Part shown: piece after piece, positions 1 to 6,054 of the stretch | Position numbering within the stretch: position 1 is the first letter of the stretch | Layout: each line of letters begins with the position of its first letter | Assembly: GCA_001770785.1 (NCBI GenBank) | Contig: MERZ01000016.1 | Location: 20,893 to 31,645 of the forward strand | DNA from: Burkholderiales bacterium RIFCSPHIGHO2_12_FULL_61_11 | GTDB taxonomy: Bacteria > Pseudomonadota > Gammaproteobacteria > Burkholderiales > Burkholderiaceae_C | Direction: 5' to 3' | Length of the DNA stretch: 10,753 nt | Translations under genes and position numbers: made by a program | The notes under the pieces: generated by a model | Database searches by the model: none | Told to the model about the DNA's origin: nothing | What the model saw: the letters and a program-made list of their open reading frames with translations, nothing else

Positions 1-873
1 CGACTCGGCTTTGACGGCCACTACCGCTGCCTCGTCTTCGCGGGCGCAGGTGGCGCCTTGGCTCCTGGCCTGCTCCGAGATCATCAGGTAGGGATTGACA
101 TGGGCCTCGATGCGGCCGGGCGCATCGACGCTGGTCGAATCAATCTCGAACCAGCCCTGCGCGGTTTCGTCGCCGCTGCGGCGTATAAAAGCCGTGCCGC
201 GAATGTCGGTCATGCTGGCGATGGATTGCCTGGCGGCCAGGCGGTGCGCCACTTCGACAATCGCACGTTCGGCATTGCCATACAGCAGCAAATCACATTT
301 GGAATCCACCACGATGGAGCGGCGCACCTTGTCGGACCAGTAGTCGTAATGCGCAATGCGGCGCAGCGAGCCTTCAATGCCGCCCAGAATGATGGGGACT
401 TCCTTGTAGGCTTCGCGGCAGCGCTGCGAATACACCAGCGCGGCGCGATCGGGGCGCTTGCCGCCAATGTCGCCGGGGGTGTAGGCGTCGTCGCTGCGGA
501 TCTTGCGGTCCGCCGTGTAGCGGTTGATCATCGAGTCCATGTTGCCGGCGGCCACACCGAAAAACAGCTTGGGCTGGCCCAGCACCTTGAACGGCTCGGC
601 GCTTTGCCAGTCGGGCTGCGCAATGATGCCGACGCGAAAGCCTTGCGCCTCCAGCATGCGGCCAATCACAGCCATGCCGAAACTCGGGTGATCGACGTAG
701 GCGTCGCCGGTGACGATGATGACGTCGCAGCTGTCCCAGCCGAGCGCCTCCATTTCAGCCCGGCTGGTGGGCAGAAATTTGGCCGTGCCAAAGCGGGCCG
801 CCCAGTACTGGCGGTAACTGGTCAGCGGTTTGGCGGAGCGCGTAAAGAAGGAGACGTCAACGGGGGCGTTCAT
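1..873 (-). CDS. ygiQ: YgiQ family radical SAM protein, N-terminal part (runs off the window)
   Basis: The reverse strand is open from ATG at 873 to the window edge, giving 291 residues with no stop. The protein starts [10 protein letters not shown] and has the stretches [38 protein letters not shown] and [20 protein letters not shown], which I recognise as the N-terminal domain of YgiQ-type proteins. Family members are usually around 700 residues, so only the first 40 percent is here. The radical SAM CxxxCxxC cluster should lie beyond position 1 and cannot be checked. The biochemical role of YgiQ is not established; it is a predicted iron-sulfur SAM enzyme in the cytoplasm. No strong Shine-Dalgarno sequence precedes the ATG. 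The CHRD lipoprotein gene lies 148 bp upstream on the same strand. I see no damage in the visible part. Confidence 0.9.
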   Translation of the reverse strand, partial: MNAPVDVSFFTRSAKPLTSYRQYWAARFGTAKFLPTSRAEMEALGWDSCDVIIVTGDAYVDHPSFGMAVIGRMLEAQGFRVGIIAQPDWQSAEPFKVLGQPKLFFGVAAGNMDSMINRYTADRKIRSDDAYTPGDIGGKRPDRAALVYSQRCREAYKEVPIILGGIEGSLRRIAHYDYWSDKVRRSIVVDSKCDLLLYGNAERAIVEVAHRLAARQSIASMTDIRGTAFIRRSGDETAQGWFEIDSTSVDAPGRIEAHVNPYLMISEQARSQGATCAREDEAAVVAVKAES

Positions 874-1021
874 GGGACGATCGGTAGAAGCCGTCGGGAT
901 CAGCTTGCGGTGAGTCCGGCGGTTTGGGAATAACCCGCGATTTTAAGGTTTTAACCCGTCCGCGCACCGTGAAGGGGCTCTTGGCGCGTCAACTGCACCA
1001 AGCAGGTGATCAGACCATGGA

Positions 1022-1483
1022 TTAGTAACGCGGCGTCATCTGTCCGCGTATTTCGCCGCCCGGGTGGGCTGCCGTATGGACGTTGGCGTACCAGCGACCC
1101 GCCAGCAAGTCAGCCGCTTGCGCCGGCGTCAGCGTGGCGCGGCCTTCCATCGGGCTGCGAATGGGGCCGGTCCACGGTATGGCAACACCCGCATTGGCGC
1201 CAATAGCGGCAGGGCCATGAAAGTGCGCCGCCGTGGCCGGCCCCGTCAGGCCTGCGAAGTTGGCTTTCCAGCGAAGCAGATTGGTCTCCTTGTTGAGCAC
1301 GGCGTCGACCGAGCCATTGCCCTGGCTGGCGTTGGGCGGCACCTCGTTGCCAGCGCGCAGTTGGGTCGTGAATGCCACCATATTCGACTGGCGCTCCATC
1401 ATGCTGCAGCCAGTCATGGTGGCCATGGCTGCCACCGCAACAGCGGCAAGGGAAATTCGGGTTACCTGGCGACGAGTGCGCAT
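1022..1483 (-). CDS. CHRD domain-containing lipoprotein
   Basis: This encodes 153 residues. A basic start (MRTRRQVTR) and a hydrophobic stretch lead to a lipobox MTGC at residues 23-26, so the mature protein should be lipid-anchored at Cys26 and face the periplasm. From about residue 35 to the end it matches the CHRD domain: a beta-rich start with AGNEVPP, the core AAHFHGPA at 85-92, and the typical ending WYANVHTAAHPGGEIRGQ at 131-148. CHRD was named from chordin; its function in bacteria is unknown, although the conserved His residues suggest metal or ligand binding. The start is well supported, because AGGAG lies 7 bases upstream of the ATG. It is probably a single-gene transcript, being divergent from the lipoprotein genes at 1666 and separated from ygiQ by 148 bp. 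Confidence 0.9.
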   Translation of the reverse strand: MRTRRQVTRISLAAVAVAAMATMTGCSMMERQSNMVAFTTQLRAGNEVPPNASQGNGSVDAVLNKETNLLRWKANFAGLTGPATAAHFHGPAAIGANAGVAIPWTGPIRSPMEGRATLTPAQAADLLAGRWYANVHTAAHPGGEIRGQMTPRY

Positions 1484-1601
1484 GATCAGCTCCTTTAAGT
1501 TGTAAAACGATTGTCATTAGCGCACAAACAGGCGGTGCTAGGAAAAACCCCAATGCGACCCGTCGGCTTTGTAGGCCTTCGCCGCGAATTTTCCGGGTGT
1601 G

Positions 1602-1631
1602 CTGGCAATGCGCCGGACGGCCGCCTATGAT
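1602..1631 (+). promoter_or_regulatory. Candidate sigma-70 promoter for the tandem lipoprotein genes
   Basis: CTGGCA at 1602-1607 is a 4/6 match to the -35 consensus. An 18-base spacer separates it from TATGAT at 1626-1631, a good -10 box. The -10 ends 34 bases before the GTG start at 1666, leaving room for a short leader with its GGAG site. This is assigned by eye from spacing and consensus only. Confidence 0.35.
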
Positions 1632-1665
1632 TCAAGTTGCGCGAATACTTGCGTCTGGAGACATC

Positions 1666-1839
1666 GTGAAGACCCTCTTGCCACTGACATTGCTCGCCTT
1701 GCTGTTAAGCGGTTGCCCTGACACCAAAATCCCGAAGGTACCGCCCAATGTGCCGGTACCGAAAGCCGCTGCCAGCGCCCAGTACAGCCCAACTGAGTTG
1801 CCGGCACAAGCCCGATTTTTTTACCAGATGGCCGCATGA
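1666..1839 (+). CDS. Small lipoprotein of unknown function (57 aa, GTG start)
   Basis: I place the start at GTG 1666, because it begins directly with a compact lipoprotein signal peptide (VKTLLPLTLLALLLSGC, lipobox LSGC at residues 14-17) and has GGAG 8 bases upstream. The longer reading frame from 1597 or ATG 1627 would put an unlikely polar stretch ahead of the signal. The mature part after Cys17 is about 40 residues, rich in proline and lysine (IPKVPPNVPVPKAA), and has no domain I recognise. Its stop codon overlaps an ATG of the next reading frame (ATGA at 1836-1839), so the two genes are probably co-transcribed. It should be a short envelope-anchored protein; function unknown. Confidence 0.6.
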   Translation: MKTLLPLTLLALLLSGCPDTKIPKVPPNVPVPKAAASAQYSPTELPAQARFFYQMAA

Positions 1840-1847
1840 GGCAATGC

Positions 1848-2165
1848 ATGAAAGTGAATGCGCTGCTCGCCGCGGCTGGCGTCCTGCTGAGCGCCTGCGC
1901 TTTGCCCTCAGTGCCGGGTGAGCCGGCTGCCCACAAGGTGAATGTGGATGGTGCGCCCTACCTGCTCAGCCAGCTCACAGCCAGCACCTGGACCGCAAGC
2001 ACGGCCGGGAGGGCCAGGCCGCTGAAAACCAGTTTTTCCCACCAGGCCGCGCTGCTCCAGGCCATCGAGAAAACCTCGGGCTGCAAAGTGACTGACAGCG
2101 ACTACTCGCGCCAAGGCCTGCAACTCGATGCCCAGGTCGATTGCGGCAGCAAGCTCAAAAACTAG
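1848..2165 (+). CDS. Small lipoprotein of unknown function (105 aa)
   Basis: ATG 1848 is chosen because GAGG (1838-1841) sits 6 bases before it and the protein then begins with a standard lipoprotein signal, MKVNALLAAAGVLLSAC, with lipobox LSAC and lipidated Cys17. An alternative in-frame ATG at 1836 adds four residues and would overlap the stop of the upstream lipoprotein gene. The mature region of about 88 residues contains PYLLSQLTASTW, a segment QAALLQAIEKTSGCKV that may be helical, and a final VDCGSK. The two Cys near its end (residues 79 and 99 from this start) could form a disulfide in the periplasm. I recognise no family. It is presumably co-transcribed with the 57-residue lipoprotein gene just upstream. 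Confidence 0.7.
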   Translation: MKVNALLAAAGVLLSACALPSVPGEPAAHKVNVDGAPYLLSQLTASTWTASTAGRARPLKTSFSHQAALLQAIEKTSGCKVTDSDYSRQGLQLDAQVDCGSKLKN

Positions 2166-2198
2166 GACCCGAACACCCACCAAAATCCATCCCGTCAG

Positions 2199-2224
2199 CG
2201 CAAGCAGCTATCAGATATATAGCA
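2199..2224 (-). repeat. Palindromic intergenic repeat, copy A
   Basis: On the minus strand this reads TGCTA, seven bases, GATAGCT, then GCTTGCG. It forms a small hairpin (GCTAT/ATAGC, 7-base loop). The core TGCTA-N7-GATAGCT recurs with the same spacing at 4669-4687. From memory, cores of this type (GATAGCTGCTTGCGC and relatives) are scattered between genes in Comamonadaceae genomes. I could not search for it. It lies between the lipoprotein gene and the YXWGXW gene and has no T-tract. Confidence 0.5.
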
Positions 2225-2335
2225 GGTACAGAGCTTTACACCATCCTCCCGGCACAACCAGTAACTTTACCTGGCATGCGGTACGCCGCTGCTGGCCGGG
2301 GGCGACACTGCCAACAACACCCAAAGGAAACTTTC

Positions 2336-2761
2336 ATGACCCTTAGCCACACAATCAAAAAAATCTTGCTCTCTGCCCTGCTGGCAGGTGTCCTTGCGAC
2401 GCCGGCGCTGGCGCAAATCAGCATCAGCATCAACATCGCTCCACCGCAGCCGCAATACGAGGTGGTTCCGGTGCTGGCCCTCAACCGGGTCTGGGCGCCA
2501 GGTTACTGGGCTTGGTCAGGTGATCGTTACGTCTGGGTTCGCGGTCAGGCCATCATGAAACGCGACGGCTACCGCTGGGCGCCCGACCATTGGGAACAAA
2601 AAGGCAATGGCTACTATCGTCAACAGGGAAACTGGGTACGCGAGGCCCACTACGTACCGGTCAAGGAGAAAAAGGCCATGAAGATCAAGTACGACCAAGG
2701 CAAGCACCAGGGCGGGCGCCCCGGGAATGGCAAGGGCAAGGGACACGGCCCCAAGCGCTAA
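2336..2761 (+). CDS. Secreted YXWGXW repeat-containing protein
   Basis: This encodes 141 residues. ATG 2336 follows an AAAGGAAA ribosome-binding site, and the protein starts with a Sec signal peptide (KKILLSALLAGVLATPALA) probably cut after ALA at residue 26. The mature part has a hydrophobic beta-like stretch (ISISINIAPP) and then two aromatic repeats: RVWAPGYWAWSGDRYVWVRG near residues 51-70 and DGYRWAPDHWEQKGNGYYRQ near 77-96, followed by GNWV. This W-x-P-G/D-x-W pattern is that of the YXWGXW family, found in many proteobacterial exported proteins with no known function. The last 30 residues are rich in Gly, Lys and Pro (RPGNGKGKGHGPKR), so strongly basic. It ends 26 bp before a strong terminator. 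It is probably periplasmic or outer-surface associated; no partner is evident. Confidence 0.87.
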   Translation: MTLSHTIKKILLSALLAGVLATPALAQISISINIAPPQPQYEVVPVLALNRVWAPGYWAWSGDRYVWVRGQAIMKRDGYRWAPDHWEQKGNGYYRQQGNWVREAHYVPVKEKKAMKIKYDQGKHQGGRPGNGKGKGHGPKR

Positions 2762-2787
2762 AACCGGATTCACTTTCGTGCGGGAAT

Positions 2788-2817
2788 AAAAAAGCTGGCG
2801 GCCTGCCAGCTTTTTTT
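2788..2817. terminator. Bidirectional intrinsic terminator
   Basis: A perfect 12-bp stem (AAAAAAGCTGGC and GCCAGCTTTTTT) encloses a 5-base loop GGCCT. There is an A-tract on the left and a T-tract on the right, so it can end transcription from both directions. It lies between the convergent YXWGXW gene (ends 2761) and the GST gene (ends 2836), exactly where a shared terminator is expected. Confidence 0.9.
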
Positions 2818-2835
2818 GTCGCCCCCGGCGCAGCG

Positions 2836-3564
2836 TCAGGCGTCCAGTTCCGGGTAGCGCCGGAAGATACCGTCTTCGTTGAAGGCTATGCGCCGCTCGC
2901 TGGCGAGATAGGCCGCAACGCGTTTGTTTTGCGCCACGCTGCCATGCAGCGCATCAACCCCCGGCGTTTTATTCAAGGCACGCCGGCAAGCCTTGGGGAA
3001 AGCGTAGAGCAGGCCAGCAACCAGCTGAAACAGCGACAGGTCGGCGTAGCTCAGCCGTGCACCCACCAAATGCGCATTGCCTTTGGGGTTGCGTTGCAGC
3101 ACGCTTTCAAACCATGCCAAGTACTTGGGGATGCGTACCTGGCGAAACTCCCTGGCGCGTCTGGCGGCCTCCGGTTTCTGGTCTTCATAGTACAGGCTGC
3201 TGGCTATCGGGTGATGCGTGTCGTGCGCCTCGGCCACCGCATCAGCGACGGTCAGCTGAAGCTGGTGTGTCCATAGGCGCTGGGCCTCGCTTTTGCCCAC
3301 CAGGCCCAGGCGCGGGCCGAGGTACAGCAAGATCGCCGCCGTCTGGCCGACGATGACCTTGCCATCGACCAGAAAAGGCGGCGCAAACGGCGGACGCTGC
3401 ACCTCGGAGCTCTCCATGAAATGCATCATGGCCGCCACGCCCCGCCCTTCGCCCGCGCAGCCGCGCGCCACATCCACGTAATCGGCACCCGCTGCCTCCA
3501 GCGCCAGGCGCACAAACTCGCCACGGCCCTGAATCGTTGGCCAGTAGTGCAGTTCGTAGGGCAT
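2836..3564 (-). CDS. Glutathione S-transferase family protein
   Basis: This encodes 242 residues. The N-terminal thioredoxin-like domain begins ELHYWPTIQGRGEFVRLALE, with Tyr7 at the place of the catalytic Tyr of sigma/alpha-type GSTs. It continues to PPFLVDGK (cis-Pro at 63) and GQTAAILLYLG (73-83), the glutathione-binding segment where many GSTs have E/Q-S-x-A-I. The all-helical C-terminal domain contains LSYADLSLFQLVAGLLYAFP (171-190), with the conserved S-x-x-D helix cap. It should conjugate or bind glutathione in the cytoplasm; the substrate is unknown. ATG 3564 is preferred over an upstream in-frame codon because homology starts there. It lies only 7 bases after the stop of the DsbA-like gene and has a weak ribosome-binding site, so translation is probably coupled. 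Confidence 0.9.
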   Translation of the reverse strand: MPYELHYWPTIQGRGEFVRLALEAAGADYVDVARGCAGEGRGVAAMMHFMESSEVQRPPFAPPFLVDGKVIVGQTAAILLYLGPRLGLVGKSEAQRLWTHQLQLTVADAVAEAHDTHHPIASSLYYEDQKPEAARRAREFRQVRIPKYLAWFESVLQRNPKGNAHLVGARLSYADLSLFQLVAGLLYAFPKACRRALNKTPGVDALHGSVAQNKRVAAYLASERRIAFNEDGIFRRYPELDA

Positions 3565-3571
3565 GGCAGGC

Positions 3572-4240
3572 TCAGCCCGCTGCGGCGATCTGGCGCAGGG
3601 CCTGCTCAAACACTTCGACCGGCTGCCCGCCGGAGATCAGGTGGCGGTCATTGATGATGATGGCTGGCACCGAGTGAATGCCCTGCGTCAGGTAAAACTG
3701 CTCGCGCTCGCGCACTTCATCAGCGTAGGCGTCTGACGCCAGAATCTCGCGGGCGCGTTGCGCATCCAGGCCCGCCTCGCCGGCCACTCGTGCCAGGACC
3801 TCGTGCGACGCCGGGCTCTGGCCATCGGTAAAGTAGGCTTTGAAAAGCGCCTCTTTCAACGCCTTTTGCCGCTCAGCCCCCTGCAGCTCGGCCCAGTGCA
3901 GCAGACGGTGCGCATCAAAGGTGTTGTAAATGTGGTGGCGCCCGCCACCGGGCTCATCGGCCATGCTGAACTTGAAGCCCAGCTCGGCGCCGCGCAGGCG
4001 AATGTTTTCGCGGTTGGCCTGGGCCTGCCCTGGCGTAATGCCGTATTTCTGCGTGATGTGTTCAGTGATTTCCTGGCCCTCAACACCCATGCCGGGATTG
4101 AGTTCAAACGGCTGAAAATGCAGCTCGGCGGTGACGTCGCTGCCAACACGCGCCAGGGCCTGCTCCAGCGCTTTAAGGCCAATCACGCACCAGGGGCAGG
4201 AAACGTCTGAGACAAAGTCGATTTTGAGTTGGGTCGTCAT
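3572..4240 (-). CDS. DsbA family (FrnE-like) thiol oxidoreductase
   Basis: This encodes 222 residues from ATG 4240. The thioredoxin-fold active site is CPWC at residues 15-18 in the FrnE-type context DFVSDVSCPWCVIGLKALE. The helical insertion follows, with NTFDAHRLLHWAE (106-118) and ALFKAYFTDG (131-140), and then the cis-proline loop SVPAIIIN (190-197) and ISGGQP (202-207). These mark the cytoplasmic DsbA/2-hydroxychromene-2-carboxylate isomerase superfamily; there is no signal peptide, unlike true periplasmic DsbA. It probably catalyses thiol-disulfide exchange on small or stress-related substrates. An in-frame TTG at 4258 would add six residues but has no better ribosome-binding site. It leads the operon with the GST gene 7 bp downstream, and the pairing suggests a shared glutathione or redox role. 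Confidence 0.92.
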   Translation of the reverse strand: MTTQLKIDFVSDVSCPWCVIGLKALEQALARVGSDVTAELHFQPFELNPGMGVEGQEITEHITQKYGITPGQAQANRENIRLRGAELGFKFSMADEPGGGRHHIYNTFDAHRLLHWAELQGAERQKALKEALFKAYFTDGQSPASHEVLARVAGEAGLDAQRAREILASDAYADEVREREQFYLTQGIHSVPAIIINDRHLISGGQPVEVFEQALRQIAAAG

Positions 4241-4752
4241 TGTGTGAGTGTCTCGCAAAAAATGCGAACTATCCGGTTAACGCTACGCACTGTATTCCGG
4301 TATTTTTGAATGTGCAACAACGTCTTGACGGGTCACTGGCATTGCCAATACCGCGGAAGGTTGCAGGCAGTCATGCAATATCAAATTAAAGAGGCAGCAT
4401 GCGTCTCACGGCGCCATCTGATTGGCCACCAGGCGGTGCCAGGTCATCTGGCGAGTCTGACGGGGCGGCAAATGGGAGTATTCTGACCAACACAAATGCG
4501 CGACGGGGATCAACAAGCTGCAATTTCAAGGGGGGTGCTTTCGATGGCGGAGTTCATGGAATGCTATGAAACCGGAAACAAATGCCACGCTGCGCCAGTT
4601 GGCCGCTCGATCTCATCGCGGCATCCTTGAAGCCATTGGAAAGCGGTAGCCGACAGAGTATTTATATTTGCTACTAAATAGATAGCTTACGATTTGTTTA
4701 TGTCGGTTAATCCTTACTTGACTATCAATAATTAGTTCCGTGCCAATAGGTG
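4241..4752. other. Long intergenic region without a convincing gene
   Basis: About 510 bp separate two divergent operons, so promoters for both should lie here. I see no long reading frame. The largest is a 56-codon frame at 4399-4569 with AAAGAGG just upstream but low-complexity, unrecognisable content. Two short frames (37 aa from 4374, 27 aa from 4566) are also unrecognised. Around 4470-4521 the minus strand reads TGTTGATCCCCGTCGCGC and then GGTCAGAATACTCCCATTTG, which resembles terminal sequences of IS21-type elements, though I cannot confirm it. From about 4655 to 4745 the sequence becomes clearly AT-rich and holds repeat copy B and a TTACTTGACT element (4714-4723). The layout suggests an eroded former mobile-element site. 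Confidence 0.5.
4669..4687 (+). repeat. Palindromic intergenic repeat, copy B
   Basis: The sequence reads TGCTA, CTAAATA, GATAGCT and then TACG. It shares the core TGCTA-N7-GATAGCT with copy A at 2206-2224 on the opposite strand. The hairpin is weaker here (GCTA/TAGC). Divergence outside the core suggests an old, decayed copy. It lies in the AT-rich segment upstream of the thiolase gene. Confidence 0.4.
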
Positions 4753-6054
4753 ATGCCCATCCCCGAGAAGCCGCTGCGCGCCAGCTCTTCCATCTGCACC
4801 ACCGAGTTCACTGACCCATTCCCGGGCCCTCTATTGAAGAAAGACAGCATCATCGAAGCCTTCATCTACGACGCCATTCGCACGCCGCGCGGCAAAGGCA
4901 AAAAAGACGGCAGCCTATATGAAGTCAAGCCCGTCAACCTGCTGGCCGGTGTGCTGACCGAGCTGCAGCGGCGCAACGGCTTTGACACCGCGGCCATCGA
5001 TGATGTGGTGATGGGCGTGGTTTCGCCGGTCGGTGAGCAGGGTGCGGTGATTGCCAAGGTGGCGGCGCTCAAGGCGGGCTGGGACTTCCGCGTTGCTGGC
5101 GTGCAGATCAACCGCTTTTGCGCCTCGGGCCTGGACGCCGTGAACCTGGCCGCGCAAAAAGTGCGCTCGGGCTGGGAAGATCTGGTGGTCGCCGGTGGCG
5201 TCGAAAGCATGAGCCGCGTGCCGATTGGCTCCGACGGCGGCGCTTGGGCGCAAGACCCCGAAACCAACAGCGCCACGCTGTTTGTGCCGCAAGGGGTCGG
5301 GGCCGACCTGATTGCGACGCTGGAAGGCTTCAGCCGTGCCGACGTCGACGGCTTTGCGCTGGAGAGCCAGCGGCGCGCGGCCAAAGCGCAAGAAATGGGC
5401 TACTTTTCCCACTCGGTCGTTCCGGTCAAGGACAGCATCGGCCAGATCATTCTGGACCACGACGAATTCATCAAGCCCCACACGACCCTGGAAGGCCTGG
5501 CATTGCTAAAACCCGCGTTCGAGCAGCTCGGCGCCATGGGCTTTGACAGCGTGGCCCTGACCCGCTACCCGCAGGTCGAGCGCATCAACCATATTCACCA
5601 CGCCGGCAATTCATCGGGCATTGTCGATGGTGCGGCGGCAGTGCTGATTGGCTCCGAAGCCGCCGGTAAAACGCACAGCCTGAAACCCCGGGCGCGCATT
5701 GTGGCGGCGGCCCTGAGCGGCGCCGACCCCAGCATCATGCTGACCGGGCCCATGCCGGCGGCGCGCAAAGCGCTGGCCAAGGCCGGCATGACGATTGACC
5801 GGATCGACCTGTTTGAAGTCAACGAAGCTTTTGCCGCCGTGGTGATGCGCTTCATGAAGGAGATGAAGGTGCCGCACGACAAGGTCAACGTCAATGGCGG
5901 CGCAATTGCCATGGGCCACCCGCTGGGCGCGACCGGCGCAATGCTTGTGGGCACGCTGGTGGACGAGCTGCAGCGGCGCCAGCTGCGCTACGGCATGGTC
6001 ACGCTGTGCGTGGGTGGCGGCATGGGGATTGCAACGATTGTGGAGGCCATCTGA
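4753..6054 (+). CDS. Thiolase (acetyl-CoA C-acyltransferase), beta-oxidation
   Basis: This enzyme cleaves 3-ketoacyl-CoA with CoA to acetyl-CoA and a shortened acyl-CoA. All thiolase motifs are present (numbered from ATG 4753, 433 aa): nucleophile Cys123 in [27 protein letters not shown] near 285-301, NEAFA at 357-361, His389 in [15 protein letters not shown], and the second catalytic Cys419 in LCVGGGMG. The domain begins at [17 protein letters not shown], about residue 34. The first 30 or so residues do not look like thiolase, and no start has a good ribosome-binding site: ATG 4753 has only AGG two bases away, and TTG 4834 has none. I give the ATG, but the true start may be 4834. The stop overlaps the ATG of the multifunctional enzyme gene by one base (TGATG), so the two form one operon and probably one functional enzyme set. 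Confidence 0.9.
   Translation: MPIPEKPLRASSSICTTEFTDPFPGPLLKKDSIIEAFIYDAIRTPRGKGKKDGSLYEVKPVNLLAGVLTELQRRNGFDTAAIDDVVMGVVSPVGEQGAVIAKVAALKAGWDFRVAGVQINRFCASGLDAVNLAAQKVRSGWEDLVVAGGVESMSRVPIGSDGGAWAQDPETNSATLFVPQGVGADLIATLEGFSRADVDGFALESQRRAAKAQEMGYFSHSVVPVKDSIGQIILDHDEFIKPHTTLEGLALLKPAFEQLGAMGFDSVALTRYPQVERINHIHHAGNSSGIVDGAAAVLIGSEAAGKTHSLKPRARIVAAALSGADPSIMLTGPMPAARKALAKAGMTIDRIDLFEVNEAFAAVVMRFMKEMKVPHDKVNVNGGAIAMGHPLGATGAMLVGTLVDELQRRQLRYGMVTLCVGGGMGIATIVEAI

Noticed and set aside
58..933. 291-codon plus-strand open frame
   Set aside because: It lies opposite the YgiQ-coding strand, reads as low-complexity Ala/Gly/His sequence and matches nothing, whereas the minus strand gives a clear family protein.
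2590..3276. 228-codon plus-strand open frame across the terminator
   Set aside because: It overlaps the YXWGXW gene end, runs through a strong terminator and lies antisense to the GST gene; it is a GC-rich shadow.
4253..4267. Small hairpin TCGCA-AAAAA-TGCGA upstream of the DsbA-like gene
   Set aside because: The stem is only 5 bp and no known leader element fits; it is probably incidental.
4566..4649. 27-codon frame starting MKPETNATLRQLAARSHRG
   Set aside because: It looks somewhat protein-like but is too short, has a weak ribosome-binding site and resembles no family I know.
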